Of a stretch of DNA of 20,271 bases, positions 1 through 6,406 are shown one piece after another. The stretch covers positions 1 through 20,271 of the forward strand of contig WQRL01000001.1 in NCBI GenBank assembly GCA_009786775.1. Direction: 5' to 3'. Made by a program: the position numbers and the translations under genes. Within the stretch, counting starts at the first letter, position 1; each line of letters begins with the position of its first letter. Under the pieces are notes generated by a model. That model saw only the letters and a program-made list of their open reading frames with translations. It did no database searches and was not told the DNA's origin. This DNA is from Oscillospiraceae bacterium (GTDB taxonomy: Bacteria; Bacillota; Clostridia; Oscillospirales; Oscillospiraceae).

Positions 1-2
1 CG

Positions 3-3000
3 AATAACGAAAACAGACCAGTCTACGAAATAGATGAAAACCATGTGTATGACGAAAGCATCCCTATTATCTTAGACACAGACCCAGTAATAGCCTCCGC
101 AGTCGTTAACCCGGTTTTGCGCCGGATCATCAATAATGTTGCTGCCCTTTGGCGCAGGGGCTCAACAGGGGGCGGCCACACTGAAGAGGTGTACGTAACA
201 GGCGGCGCAGCGAACGCCTACACGCTCACAGTTCCTGAGCCAGTACCAAACAGCTTTTTGGTACAATTCCACGCTGCGCAGACGACTGAAGCCATTAATA
301 TCAATATTAATGGGCAAGGAAATCGTCGCATATTTGCCAGCGGCACAGCAAGTCCTCCGGCAAGTCTGCTTCGGGTTAACTCAATCTGGCGGGTTGTAGA
401 TAATGGCGCAGCGTTGATTTTAGTAGGTGGCTCACAACCGCTTACCACAACGCAAGCACAGGCGGAGGCTGGCACTTTTACGGGCATTACTCTTTGGACA
501 GCCCAGCGGGTCAGGCAAGCCATCAACGCCGTGACCAACCTGATTTCAGCACGGGTTGACTCCCTGGAGTCGGTTGTACAGGGCATCACCACGGGCAAAA
601 TCACCCTCGACCCCGAAAGCCCTAGGCCTTCGCTCGAAAGCATAACCGACCCGCAAGCATATACGCTGTACATTGTCGGTACAGCTCCGCCCGAGTTCTT
701 CATGCACATAAATGGTGTGTGGAAATCGCTGGGCAATCCTGTCGATATGTCTGGGCTGCTCAGGCCTGCTACCCCGACAGAACTCGGCGCAGTGTTGCTA
801 AGCAACCGCACGGGAAGTGCAGCAGGCAGTTCTGTGAGGGCGTTAGCTGTAATTGAGGTCGTGGACGCAGGGGTTGTAGACGCTAACGCATTCCTTTCAG
901 AAGGAATATGGGTCTTCTTTAACATAAGCGAAGCTATAAACTTTCCCGCTGTTGTAAATTGGGTTGGCACTAACTCGGCAGCGCAGGCTAGATTAGAAGT
1001 AAGGCGCGGACATCTCAATAGCAACCTTGGCACAAGGCATACTTTGACAAGTGGTGGAGGCCGAAGTTTTACGCGCCGCTGCATGAACGAAGCGGGCACT
1101 ACGTGGACGCCTTGGGAAACACATCTTACAGATGCCCGATTGACGCATCAAATCCCGAGTGACTGGAATGATTTAGTTGATCCAGGTGAGTATTTGTTTA
1201 ATGGGTCAGTCGCCGCTTTTCGGGCTGCGCTTCATGGGCCCGATATATCTCCGGAATTAACATCCGGCACCATTCGGTGCCATACTAGGGTGATTTTGAC
1301 GAGCACCAGCGGAATTCTTCAAATCTCGACTTTTCACGGGCCAGTATCTGCGGGAGCAGTGCTGCAGCTTTTGAGGTCGAGAGATTCTGTGTCTTGGGCT
1401 GACTGGATACGGGTTGCCACAAGCAATTCGCTTAGCCGGGTCTGGCACTCTCAAATGCGGCACCTAACTTCGTTGGCTGACAATACACAGGTGTATATAG
1501 CTAATGCCGGCGGGGGGACCGCAGATAAAAGAATAGCTATACCTGCATTTGACCCGGAAAAAGATGTTGGCAGAATTTTTAATTGGAGCATGGTTAACGC
1601 AAACTCCGCCGTATCGCCTAATTTGCAAGTCAATCAGGGCGCGGCTGACGTACGTCAGTCCATTTGGTATTTAGGCAGGCTGCTGACACACACCGCCCCG
1701 AACAGGCTAGTGGATATAATGCCGCCAGGCACCATAGCCCCCACCATCTGGGACGGAGAGCGCTTTCAGTTATTAGCGTCCCCCGGCGAAAATACGGAAA
1801 TTCCGATGGTTTCAAGCAGCTCATCCCACAGCTCATCTGCGAAAGCCTTTTCTCCATCTCCTGATAATTTTGGCGAAACAATGCCGGTAAATTTTGTTTT
1901 CGCAATGCGACTCAACGCAGGAAACACTGCTGCCGGACTCGACGCAACCGGCTTTGACGCGGTCGGACTCCCGGGAAGCATCCCCGTTAGGCACTTGGAT
2001 GGGTCAATACCGACGGATAGAGATGGAAGAACCGGCACTGCCATAGCCGGATATCACTTTGTAGTAATCTGGACAGGCACGCAATTCACCGTCCTGAACC
2101 GCATAAGGCCTGCTAACGAGTTGCCTGACAGGCGATTGGATGCGCTAGAGGCACTGATGAATGGCAGTGGAACTCCCCTTGAAGTTATAGAAACCACCGG
2201 CACCGGCACCGCATACATAATCAACCCGTCCCCTGCGATAACGGCGTTTGAGGATGGAATGACTTTTCGGATTTTCTTTCACGCCACAAACACGGGAACA
2301 AGCCCAACGCTTGCCTTGGCCGGCGTACCCGCTGAGCCTGGAGTGTCAGTTGTTCCAATTAGGCAACGTGCCGCTGCCACGGTGCACCACAACCAAATTG
2401 GTGCTGGCACTGTTTTCGATGTAGTAATGCGTGGTGGGTCTGCAATTCTTGTCGGCGCAAATGAGCTTGCGCAAGCATCAATATCCGAAATTGACGCCGG
2501 CACCTTCACAGGGATGAGGAATTATCGCGTAGTTGATTTGGCCAGAATGCAACGAAACACATTCCTGACAGGCCTCAACCCCGCATTAAGCGGCGAAATT
2601 ACTGAGGGTGACAGGGCTATAGAAGCCTGGGGCAAGGTTGCGAACTTCATGCGCCGATTTGGCAGGCGAAGCGAATTTCTTAATCTCCATGACTACCTGT
2701 CAAACGATGCCAAAGCAAGCGGAGTCACCCTTCTTGATACTTCATTTTTCAGGATAGATGCTGATGGCATTGTCACTATTCATGTGGATTTTTTGACAAA
2801 TGGCACTATATCAAGCGGTGAACTTTTTACAAATCTGCCGCCTGAATGGCTGCCTGCGCTAGTGGGCACCCTCGACCACTCGCGATACACTTTCACTTTC
2901 AGCGTATCTCCGGGTGCGATGGTGCCGACTATCCACTATGGGCACATTAATTTGGAGACCGGCACGCTTCAGGTAGAGGTGATGCATACTGCTGGGATGG

Positions 3001-3044
3001 CATCATTTACCCTCACACACGCACTGGTTCGGGCCGGTGCTTAA
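3..3044 (+). CDS. Phage tail fibre / receptor-binding protein, 5' partial
   Basis: The frame is open from the left edge, so the GTG at 45 is probably not the true start and the gene continues upstream. At least 1,014 codons are visible. Numbering from GTG 45, residues about 47-165 form a tail-fibre module ending in an 'AEAGTFTGI' stretch typical of tail-fibre modules. Residues about 265-460 hold pyocin-knob-like repeats (WTPWETHLTDA, WNDLVDPGEYLF, WADWIRVAT). Residues about 710-835 repeat the first module (TGTGTAYIINP through IDAGTFTGM). The last ~150 residues look like a beta-rich terminal domain. Such proteins sit at the tail tip and bind the host surface. No catalytic motif is seen. The lysis genes follow after 21 nt. 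Family assignment as a fibre is firm; the receptor is unknown. Confidence 0.85.
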   Translation, partial: NNENRPVYEIDENHVYDESIPIILDTDPVIASAVVNPVLRRIINNVAALWRRGSTGGGHTEEVYVTGGAANAYTLTVPEPVPNSFLVQFHAAQTTEAINININGQGNRRIFASGTASPPASLLRVNSIWRVVDNGAALILVGGSQPLTTTQAQAEAGTFTGITLWTAQRVRQAINAVTNLISARVDSLESVVQGITTGKITLDPESPRPSLESITDPQAYTLYIVGTAPPEFFMHINGVWKSLGNPVDMSGLLRPATPTELGAVLLSNRTGSAAGSSVRALAVIEVVDAGVVDANAFLSEGIWVFFNISEAINFPAVVNWVGTNSAAQARLEVRRGHLNSNLGTRHTLTSGGGRSFTRRCMNEAGTTWTPWETHLTDARLTHQIPSDWNDLVDPGEYLFNGSVAAFRAALHGPDISPELTSGTIRCHTRVILTSTSGILQISTFHGPVSAGAVLQLLRSRDSVSWADWIRVATSNSLSRVWHSQMRHLTSLADNTQVYIANAGGGTADKRIAIPAFDPEKDVGRIFNWSMVNANSAVSPNLQVNQGAADVRQSIWYLGRLLTHTAPNRLVDIMPPGTIAPTIWDGERFQLLASPGENTEIPMVSSSSSHSSSAKAFSPSPDNFGETMPVNFVFAMRLNAGNTAAGLDATGFDAVGLPGSIPVRHLDGSIPTDRDGRTGTAIAGYHFVVIWTGTQFTVLNRIRPANELPDRRLDALEALMNGSGTPLEVIETTGTGTAYIINPSPAITAFEDGMTFRIFFHATNTGTSPTLALAGVPAEPGVSVVPIRQRAAATVHHNQIGAGTVFDVVMRGGSAILVGANELAQASISEIDAGTFTGMRNYRVVDLARMQRNTFLTGLNPALSGEITEGDRAIEAWGKVANFMRRFGRRSEFLNLHDYLSNDAKASGVTLLDTSFFRIDADGIVTIHVDFLTNGTISSGELFTNLPPEWLPALVGTLDHSRYTFTFSVSPGAMVPTIHYGHINLETGTLQVEVMHTAGMASFTLTHALVRAGA

Positions 3045-3065
3045 TAAACGGGAAAGAGGTGGGCA

Positions 3066-3404
3066 GTGAGCACGTATCAAATAGTGTCAGTAATTCTAGG
3101 GTGCGGACTTATAACCGCGCTCGTGACAGGCGTCAAAGATTTTTTAATGTGGCGGCTAAAGCGCAAAGCTGCAAAAGAGGATGCCGAGGATGATGTAAAT
3201 GACACATTAAAAAAGGCCATAAGGCTAATCATGCAAGATAGAATCAAATACCTCGGCACTAAGTATCTCAACGATGGGCACATTTCAATCGAGGATTTGC
3301 GCGACATCGTAGCGATGCACGAATTTTACCACGATGAACTTCGGGGGAATGGGTTGCTTGATTACATCATGAGTGATGTAAAAAAGCTGCCAAAACGCAG
3401 CTAA
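3066..3404 (+). CDS. Small phage membrane protein of unknown function (possible holin accessory)
   Basis: This 112-aa protein starts at GTG 3066, preceded by AGAGGTGGG. Residues about 5-25 are one hydrophobic segment (IVSVILGCGLITALVTGV), followed by a basic stretch (WRLKRKAAK) and then a charged, mostly helical soluble part of about 80 residues. The positive-inside rule suggests the C-terminal part is cytoplasmic. It lies between the tail fibre and the holin, 13 nt before the latter, where many Firmicutes phages carry a small membrane protein. It could be a second holin or antiholin partner, but one TM segment and a long soluble tail are not decisive. I recognise no named family with certainty. 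Confidence 0.75.
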   Translation: MSTYQIVSVILGCGLITALVTGVKDFLMWRLKRKAAKEDAEDDVNDTLKKAIRLIMQDRIKYLGTKYLNDGHISIEDLRDIVAMHEFYHDELRGNGLLDYIMSDVKKLPKRS

Positions 3405-3417
3405 TAAGGAGGAAAAT

Positions 3418-3774
3418 ATGAGCAGATTCAATTGGAAAAAAATCATAAGAAGCCCAAAGCTGTGGATAAAGCTATGCAGCATTGCTGTAGCTTTATTTGC
3501 ATACTTTGGGCTAAGCGAAGTGGCCATAGAGGGGCTTAGAGAGCTTATAGCAATCATAGCTATACTCCTTGGGTACGCCTTTGCGGACGAGTGCAATGAT
3601 TCCCCTCAAAGCTCAGGTGCAGCCACTATAGTAATTGTATCAAATCTGGAAGAGGCATTGGACAAATATGCCGGGGAGAAAGCCCCACTAATCACCAATG
3701 CTGATGACATCGAATACAACAAAGACACCGCAGACGAGTTGCAGAACGGGGGTGTGGGCGATGGGATGGCTTGA
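3418..3774 (+). CDS. Phage holin, phiLC3-like
   Basis: This is a 118-aa protein with a strong ribosome binding site (AAGGAGG, 7 nt before ATG). The N-terminus FNWKKIIRSPKLWIK resembles the amphipathic start of phiLC3-family holins (NWK..., ...W...). Two hydrophobic segments follow at about residues 17-31 and 41-55, separated by a short turn. Holins oligomerise in the cytoplasmic membrane and release or activate the endolysin. Known family members are about 70-90 aa; here an extra acidic tail of about 55 residues follows the second TM segment. The stop overlaps the endolysin start by 14 nt, supporting a holin-endolysin pair with translational coupling. The fold assignment rests on the N-terminal pattern and context. 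Confidence 0.75.
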   Translation: MSRFNWKKIIRSPKLWIKLCSIAVALFAYFGLSEVAIEGLRELIAIIAILLGYAFADECNDSPQSSGAATIVIVSNLEEALDKYAGEKAPLITNADDIEYNKDTADELQNGGVGDGMA

Positions 3775-4525
3775 TAATATCACAAATTCCCTCCTAACGC
3801 TCTTTACGATGCTTTCCCCGCACCGAAGCAGCCCCCGAAACCGTCCAATCGCCAAGATAACAGTGCATCATAACGCAGGGAATATCCTGCTTCGGGCACT
3901 CGGCGAATGGCTGGCCAGGCTGACAACAAGGGCGTCCTACAACTACGGCATAAGCACCGCAGGGGAAAGTGCCCAATTTGTGGATGAGCGCGACCGCTCA
4001 TGGGCATCGTCCAGCCGGGAAAACGATAATGCTGCGGTAACTATCGGCGTGGCTAACAATCGGCTTGCACCGTACTGGACGGTAAGCGCAGCAGCATGGA
4101 ATAAGCTCATTGAGCTATGCGTAGATATCTGCTACCGCAACCCTGGTATTGTGCAGCAAGACGGCACAAGGGGGCTGTGGTATGACGGTACGCCGAGAGG
4201 CAGCCTGACCACGCATGATATGTTTGCCCGTACCGTATGCCCCGGTCCATACCTAAAGGCTCGGATGCCTGAGCTTTGCAGAGAGGTCAACCGCCGTTTG
4301 GCGGAGATTTTAGAGGAGGAAAATATGCCACGAATTAACAATATTAATGAAGTGCCGCCTGTGCACCAGCCAATGATAAGGCGCTTGATTGCGCAAGGTG
4401 TAATCAGAGGGAACGGCAATGTCGATGCTGAAGGGCTGCCGGCCGACATGGACTTGACCCTCGACATGATTAGACAGATGGCCTTTACTGAGAGGATGAT
4501 TAGCCGTAGTGAGATTGGCCAATGA
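3761..4525 (+). CDS. Phage endolysin: N-acetylmuramoyl-L-alanine amidase (Amidase_2) with C-terminal SLH-like domain
   Basis: I chose ATG 3761 (254 aa) rather than upstream ATG 3698, because the upstream 21 residues are only the holin tail read in another frame and because GGGGGTGTG lies just before 3761. The zinc ligands of the T7-lysozyme/PGRP family are visible: H36 in VHHNAG, H152 in TTHDMF and C160 in VCPGP, with the YNYGIS motif between them. The enzyme cuts the amide bond between MurNAc and L-alanine in peptidoglycan. Residues about 188-254 form a separate small helical domain (MPRINNINEVPP... to the end) of a kind often found at the C-terminus of clostridial lysins, presumably for wall binding. 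A strong internal ribosome binding site precedes this domain. There is no signal peptide, so release needs the holin. Confidence 0.9.
   Translation: MGWLDNITNSLLTLFTMLSPHRSSPRNRPIAKITVHHNAGNILLRALGEWLARLTTRASYNYGISTAGESAQFVDERDRSWASSSRENDNAAVTIGVANNRLAPYWTVSAAAWNKLIELCVDICYRNPGIVQQDGTRGLWYDGTPRGSLTTHDMFARTVCPGPYLKARMPELCREVNRRLAEILEEENMPRINNINEVPPVHQPMIRRLIAQGVIRGNGNVDAEGLPADMDLTLDMIRQMAFTERMISRSEIGQ
4313..4327 (+). promoter_or_regulatory. Internal ribosome binding site and in-frame ATG inside the endolysin gene
   Basis: GAGGAGG followed by AAAAT and an in-frame ATG at 4325 lies exactly at the junction between the amidase domain and the C-terminal domain. It is nearly identical to the ribosome binding site of the holin gene (AAGGAGGAAAATATG). 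Initiation here would give a 66-aa free C-terminal domain ending at the same stop (4525). Clostridial phage lysins CD27L and CTP1L are known to make such secondary products from internal starts. That it is used here is inference. Confidence 0.6.
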
Positions 4526-5655
4526 TGGAGAGGTTCGTTCATCCCTCTGGCGAGGACGAGAGGGACTACAGAATCCCGCAGTTTGTCCCAGGGCGGGACA
4601 TAATCCCAGATAAGGCTTTCTGCCTAGATTTGCCGCGGCTAAATGTGATTTTAGACCAGGGCAACATAGGTGCGTGTGTCGCCTACAGCGTAGGCACTTG
4701 TAAGTCCATCCTGGAGTACCAGGGCACTAACAAGTGGATAAAATTCTCGGCGATGATGCTCTACGGACACCGAAGACCAAACCACTGGCAAGGCCGTGGA
4801 ATGTGGCCCAGGGAAGCCCTGAGCAATCTGCGCCATGACGGCATGTGGCTAAAGCGGGATTTTAATACCCGGCGCGAGGTGCCCGAGTTATTTCCTTTCG
4901 TATCTCGTGCGAGGGCCGAGAATCCGAACTTAAACCGTGATGCCTTAAAGTTTCGAGTCTGCGGATATGCCCGACTCCGAAATGACAACGAAATCAAAAA
5001 AGCCCTGAGAAACGGGATGCCTGTAACCGCCAGCTGGGAGCTCTTTGAGAGTTTTAAGCAAACCGGCAGAAACGGGCGTGTGTCCGTACCCAGACCTGGC
5101 GAACGTCGAGTTGGTGCTCATCAAATGACCATAGTAGGCTGGACGGCAGATAACCACTGGATTGTCATCAACTCATGGGGTGTGCGGTTTGCTCATCAAG
5201 GCATGTACTACATACCCTTTGAATACGCACCTTATGAGATGTGGGGCGTGACAGATAAAATATTCCCTGCAAAGCTCAAGGCACGTGTCACGGAAATGAT
5301 TATCGGGTCACCGTGGCTCAATGTTGACGGCCAGATGCGTCCATTAGACGTGCCTGCTCAGATTATAGGCGGTAGGACATACTTGCCTGTGAGGGCGGTT
5401 ACTGAGGCACTGGGGGCCTCAGTAGAATGGAACCCGCACACAAGGGGAATCACCGTCCGTAGCGAAGAGCGGTTGATACGGTTGACTATCGACAGCACCA
5501 CCGTTGAGATTGACGGGCAGCGGCGCGCTATAGACGCTCCGCCAGTGCTTATAGACGGCAGGGCATTACTGCCAGTGCGATTTATCGCAGAACAGCTAAA
5601 TTCCGCCGTTGAGTGGAATCCAGTAGCCCAGCGGGTGACAATAAGAGCAAAATAG
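4522..5655 (+). CDS. Papain-like (C1A) cysteine protease with C-terminal copper-amine-oxidase-N-like repeats
   Basis: The 377-aa protein starts at ATG 4522 and overlaps the endolysin stop as ATGA. A second ATG follows directly. The papain catalytic set is complete: Q46 and C52 in DQGNIGACVAYS (Q-X5-C spacing as in papain), H200 in GAHQM, and N217 in INSWG. Residues about 263-375 are two tandem repeats ending in VEWNP..RGITV and VEWNP..QRVTI with LPVRAV/LPVRFI cores. This matches the copper amine oxidase N-terminal domain family (PF07833), common in extracellular proteins of Clostridia. There is no signal peptide, propeptide or TM segment. Position after holin and endolysin suggests export at lysis to cut a surface or S-layer protein. 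A role inside the cell, such as anti-host or structural-protein processing, is possible. Enzyme class is firm; target is unknown. Confidence 0.88.
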   Translation: MMERFVHPSGEDERDYRIPQFVPGRDIIPDKAFCLDLPRLNVILDQGNIGACVAYSVGTCKSILEYQGTNKWIKFSAMMLYGHRRPNHWQGRGMWPREALSNLRHDGMWLKRDFNTRREVPELFPFVSRARAENPNLNRDALKFRVCGYARLRNDNEIKKALRNGMPVTASWELFESFKQTGRNGRVSVPRPGERRVGAHQMTIVGWTADNHWIVINSWGVRFAHQGMYYIPFEYAPYEMWGVTDKIFPAKLKARVTEMIIGSPWLNVDGQMRPLDVPAQIIGGRTYLPVRAVTEALGASVEWNPHTRGITVRSEERLIRLTIDSTTVEIDGQRRAIDAPPVLIDGRALLPVRFIAEQLNSAVEWNPVAQRVTIRAK

Positions 5656-5659
5656 ATCT

Positions 5660-5702
5660 AAGCTGCTTTTGACCTAACCAGTCGAAAGCAGCTTATTTTT
5701 TT
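5660..5702 (+). terminator. Intrinsic terminator of the prophage late operon
   Basis: A 14-bp stem (5660-5673 with 5681-5694, one G-U pair, loop CTAACCA) is followed by seven T at 5696-5702. It begins 4 nt after the protease stop codon. Confidence 0.92.
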
Positions 5703-5757
5703 ACAGGAACAAGGTGAGTAATGGTGCGTAATGCTGGCGAAATCGCTACATTGAAGT

Positions 5758-5794
5758 ATCCCGACAGGACTAATTCTTGTCGGGATTATTTTTT
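5758..5794 (+). terminator. Second intrinsic terminator
   Basis: A 12-bp stem (5758-5769 with 5775-5786, one G-U pair, loop CTAAT) is followed by TATTTTTT. No gene is visible between the first terminator and this one (5703-5757). It may be a safety terminator that insulates the promoter at 5805, or the end of an unrecognised short RNA. The minus-strand side has no T run, so it works only for plus-strand transcripts. Confidence 0.85.
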
Positions 5795-5804
5795 CAGAAA
5801 AGCC

Positions 5805-5833
5805 TTGACATACTGCTAGTAGTATGATATACT
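5805..5833 (+). promoter_or_regulatory. Strong sigma-A promoter with extended -10
   Basis: TTGACA at 5805-5810 (perfect -35), a 17-nt spacer, and TATACT at 5828-5833 (5 of 6) preceded by TGA, which gives an extended -10. The predicted start near 5840 lies just before the ribosome binding site at 5842, so the leader would be only about 17 nt. Confidence 0.85.
5809..5833. promoter_or_regulatory. Candidate operator: alternating ATACT/AGTAT half-sites over the promoter
   Basis: CATACTGCTAGTAGTATG (5809-5826) is an 18-bp inverted repeat with one imperfect pair, filling the -35/-10 spacer. A second, overlapping inverted repeat, AGTAT-GAT-ATACT (5821-5833), covers the -10. The half-site thus occurs three times in alternating orientation. 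The placement predicts repression by steric block. The RHH protein encoded at 6163 is the obvious candidate repressor; this is inferred from proximity. Confidence 0.55.
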
Positions 5834-5856
5834 AAAGTCAGAAAGGAGGTTAAGCG

Positions 5857-5991
5857 ATGGGCAAGAAACCCAAAAGGAAAGCAGCCGCAACGACCCTGGC
5901 AAAGGTAACGCTTGCAACTGCAATCCTGAGTCTGATAAACACAGTAATCGCACTAATTATCGTGATTATCGGACTGCTAAGAAGTAGCTAG
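5857..5991 (+). CDS. 44-aa basic-hydrophobic membrane peptide, candidate type I toxin
   Basis: ATG 5857 has a near-perfect ribosome binding site (AAAGGAGGT, 6-nt spacing) directly behind a strong promoter. The peptide begins MGKKPKRKAAATT and then has one hydrophobic segment from about residue 17 to 41 (LATAILSLINTVIALIIVII within it), ending LRSS. This is a single-span membrane peptide with a basic N-terminus. I cannot assign it to a named family. Its size and hydrophobicity, its isolated transcription unit, and a converging minus-strand promoter at its 3' end fit a type I toxin such as those of the TxpA or BsrG groups, though those usually carry the charged part at the C-terminus. A small phage-encoded membrane regulator is the alternative. 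That it is translated is likely; toxicity is inference. Confidence 0.7.
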   Translation: MGKKPKRKAAATTLAKVTLATAILSLINTVIALIIVIIGLLRSS

Positions 5992-5998
5992 TAGCTAC
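5984..5998. repeat. Short perfect inverted repeat over the stop codon of the 44-aa gene
   Basis: GTAGCTA-G-TAGCTAC, centred on the TAG stop codon. As RNA it can form a 6-bp stem with a 3-nt loop on either strand, directly before the larger hairpin at 6000-6025. Confidence 0.6.
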
Positions 5999-5999
5999 A

Positions 6000-6025
6000 G
6001 AGAGGGAGGTTAATCCCTCCCTCTC
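6000..6025 (+). terminator. GC-rich hairpin after the 44-aa gene, weak terminator or RNA stabiliser
   Basis: A perfect 10-bp stem, GAGAGGGAGG (6000-6009) with its complement at 6016-6025 and a 6-nt loop, starts 9 nt after the stop. Only ACTTT follows, so it is a poor intrinsic terminator. It may cause partial termination with read-through into the RHH gene, protect the mRNA 3' end, or form the 5' structure of the predicted antisense RNA. Confidence 0.55.
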
Positions 6026-6054
6026 ACTTTAGCACTTACAGAGCCTATCGTCAA
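6026..6054 (-). promoter_or_regulatory. Candidate antisense promoter facing the 44-aa membrane peptide gene
   Basis: Reading the minus strand, TTGACG (6054-6049, 5 of 6), a 17-nt spacer, and TAAAGT (6031-6026, 4 of 6) preceded by TGC, an extended -10. Transcription would start near 6019 and run leftward as an antisense RNA over the hairpin and the 44-aa gene. No clear minus-strand terminator is seen within the gene. The call rests on motif match only. Confidence 0.5.
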
Positions 6055-6059
6055 GCGAA

Positions 6060-6179
6060 ATGACAGTTTTGCACGTAATCTTGATTGCGCTAATAGCCAT
6101 AGCGATACCGTTGTCGATATATGTTATTGTCAAAAGTGTGAGAATTATCAAGAGGGAAAAATATGGAAAAGAAGATTAG
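6060..6179 (+). CDS. Possible 39-aa single-span membrane peptide
   Basis: ATG 6060 opens a 39-codon frame: MTVLHVILIALIAIAIPLS followed by a basic tail (VKSVRIIKREKYGKED). This has a clear TM segment and positive-inside topology, which is unusual for a chance frame. It overlaps the first 17 nt of the RHH gene, so the two could be coupled. Against it, there is no convincing ribosome binding site before the ATG. It is a second small membrane peptide in the same cassette if real. Confidence 0.4.
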   Translation: MTVLHVILIALIAIAIPLSIYVIVKSVRIIKREKYGKED

Positions 6180-6363
6180 CAAGACATCATCAAGAGTAAA
6201 ACAACGATACAACGACAAGGTTTATTCCCAAGTAAGTGTTAGGCTAAAAAAAGCGCTAGTTTCGGAATGGGAGCATAAGTTAGAAGCTGACGGCGTGACC
6301 AAAGCTGAATTTGTGCGTAATGCCATTACGGAATACCTTTCTGGAATAAATAAAAAAGCGTAA
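6163..6363 (+). CDS. Ribbon-helix-helix (Arc/CopG-like) DNA-binding protein
   Basis: The 66-aa protein has ribosome binding site AGAGGG 6 nt before ATG 6163. Residues about 21-29 (YSQVSVRLK) form the DNA-contacting beta strand, helix A follows (ALVSEWEHKLEADG), and helix B is TKAEFVRNAITEYL. The basic N-terminus MEKKISKTSSRVKQRYNDK is shared by small RHH proteins of Firmicutes mobile elements. Such proteins dimerise and bind inverted repeats, usually to repress their own promoter or as antitoxins. The likely target is the half-site array at 5809-5833; this is inferred from proximity. It ends 5 nt before a strong terminator, so it closes the cassette that begins at the 5805 promoter. Confidence 0.82.
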   Translation: MEKKISKTSSRVKQRYNDKVYSQVSVRLKKALVSEWEHKLEADGVTKAEFVRNAITEYLSGINKKA

Positions 6364-6368
6364 CGGAA

Positions 6369-6406
6369 AACAGCCTGGCAGAAACTAATCTGCCGGGCTG
6401 TTTTTT
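6369..6406 (+). terminator. Intrinsic terminator after the RHH gene
   Basis: A 14-bp stem (6369-6382 with 6389-6402, one G-U pair, loop AACTAA) runs into a T run at 6401-6406. It closes the moron-like cassette. Confidence 0.92.

Noticed and set aside
218..1099. 293-aa minus-strand open frame
   Set aside because: It lies wholly antisense to the tail fibre gene, has no family resemblance and no ribosome binding site.
5721..5820. Short plus-strand frame starting ATGGTGCGTAATGCT
   Set aside because: It runs straight through the terminator hairpin and the -35 region, and the peptide has no feature of interest.
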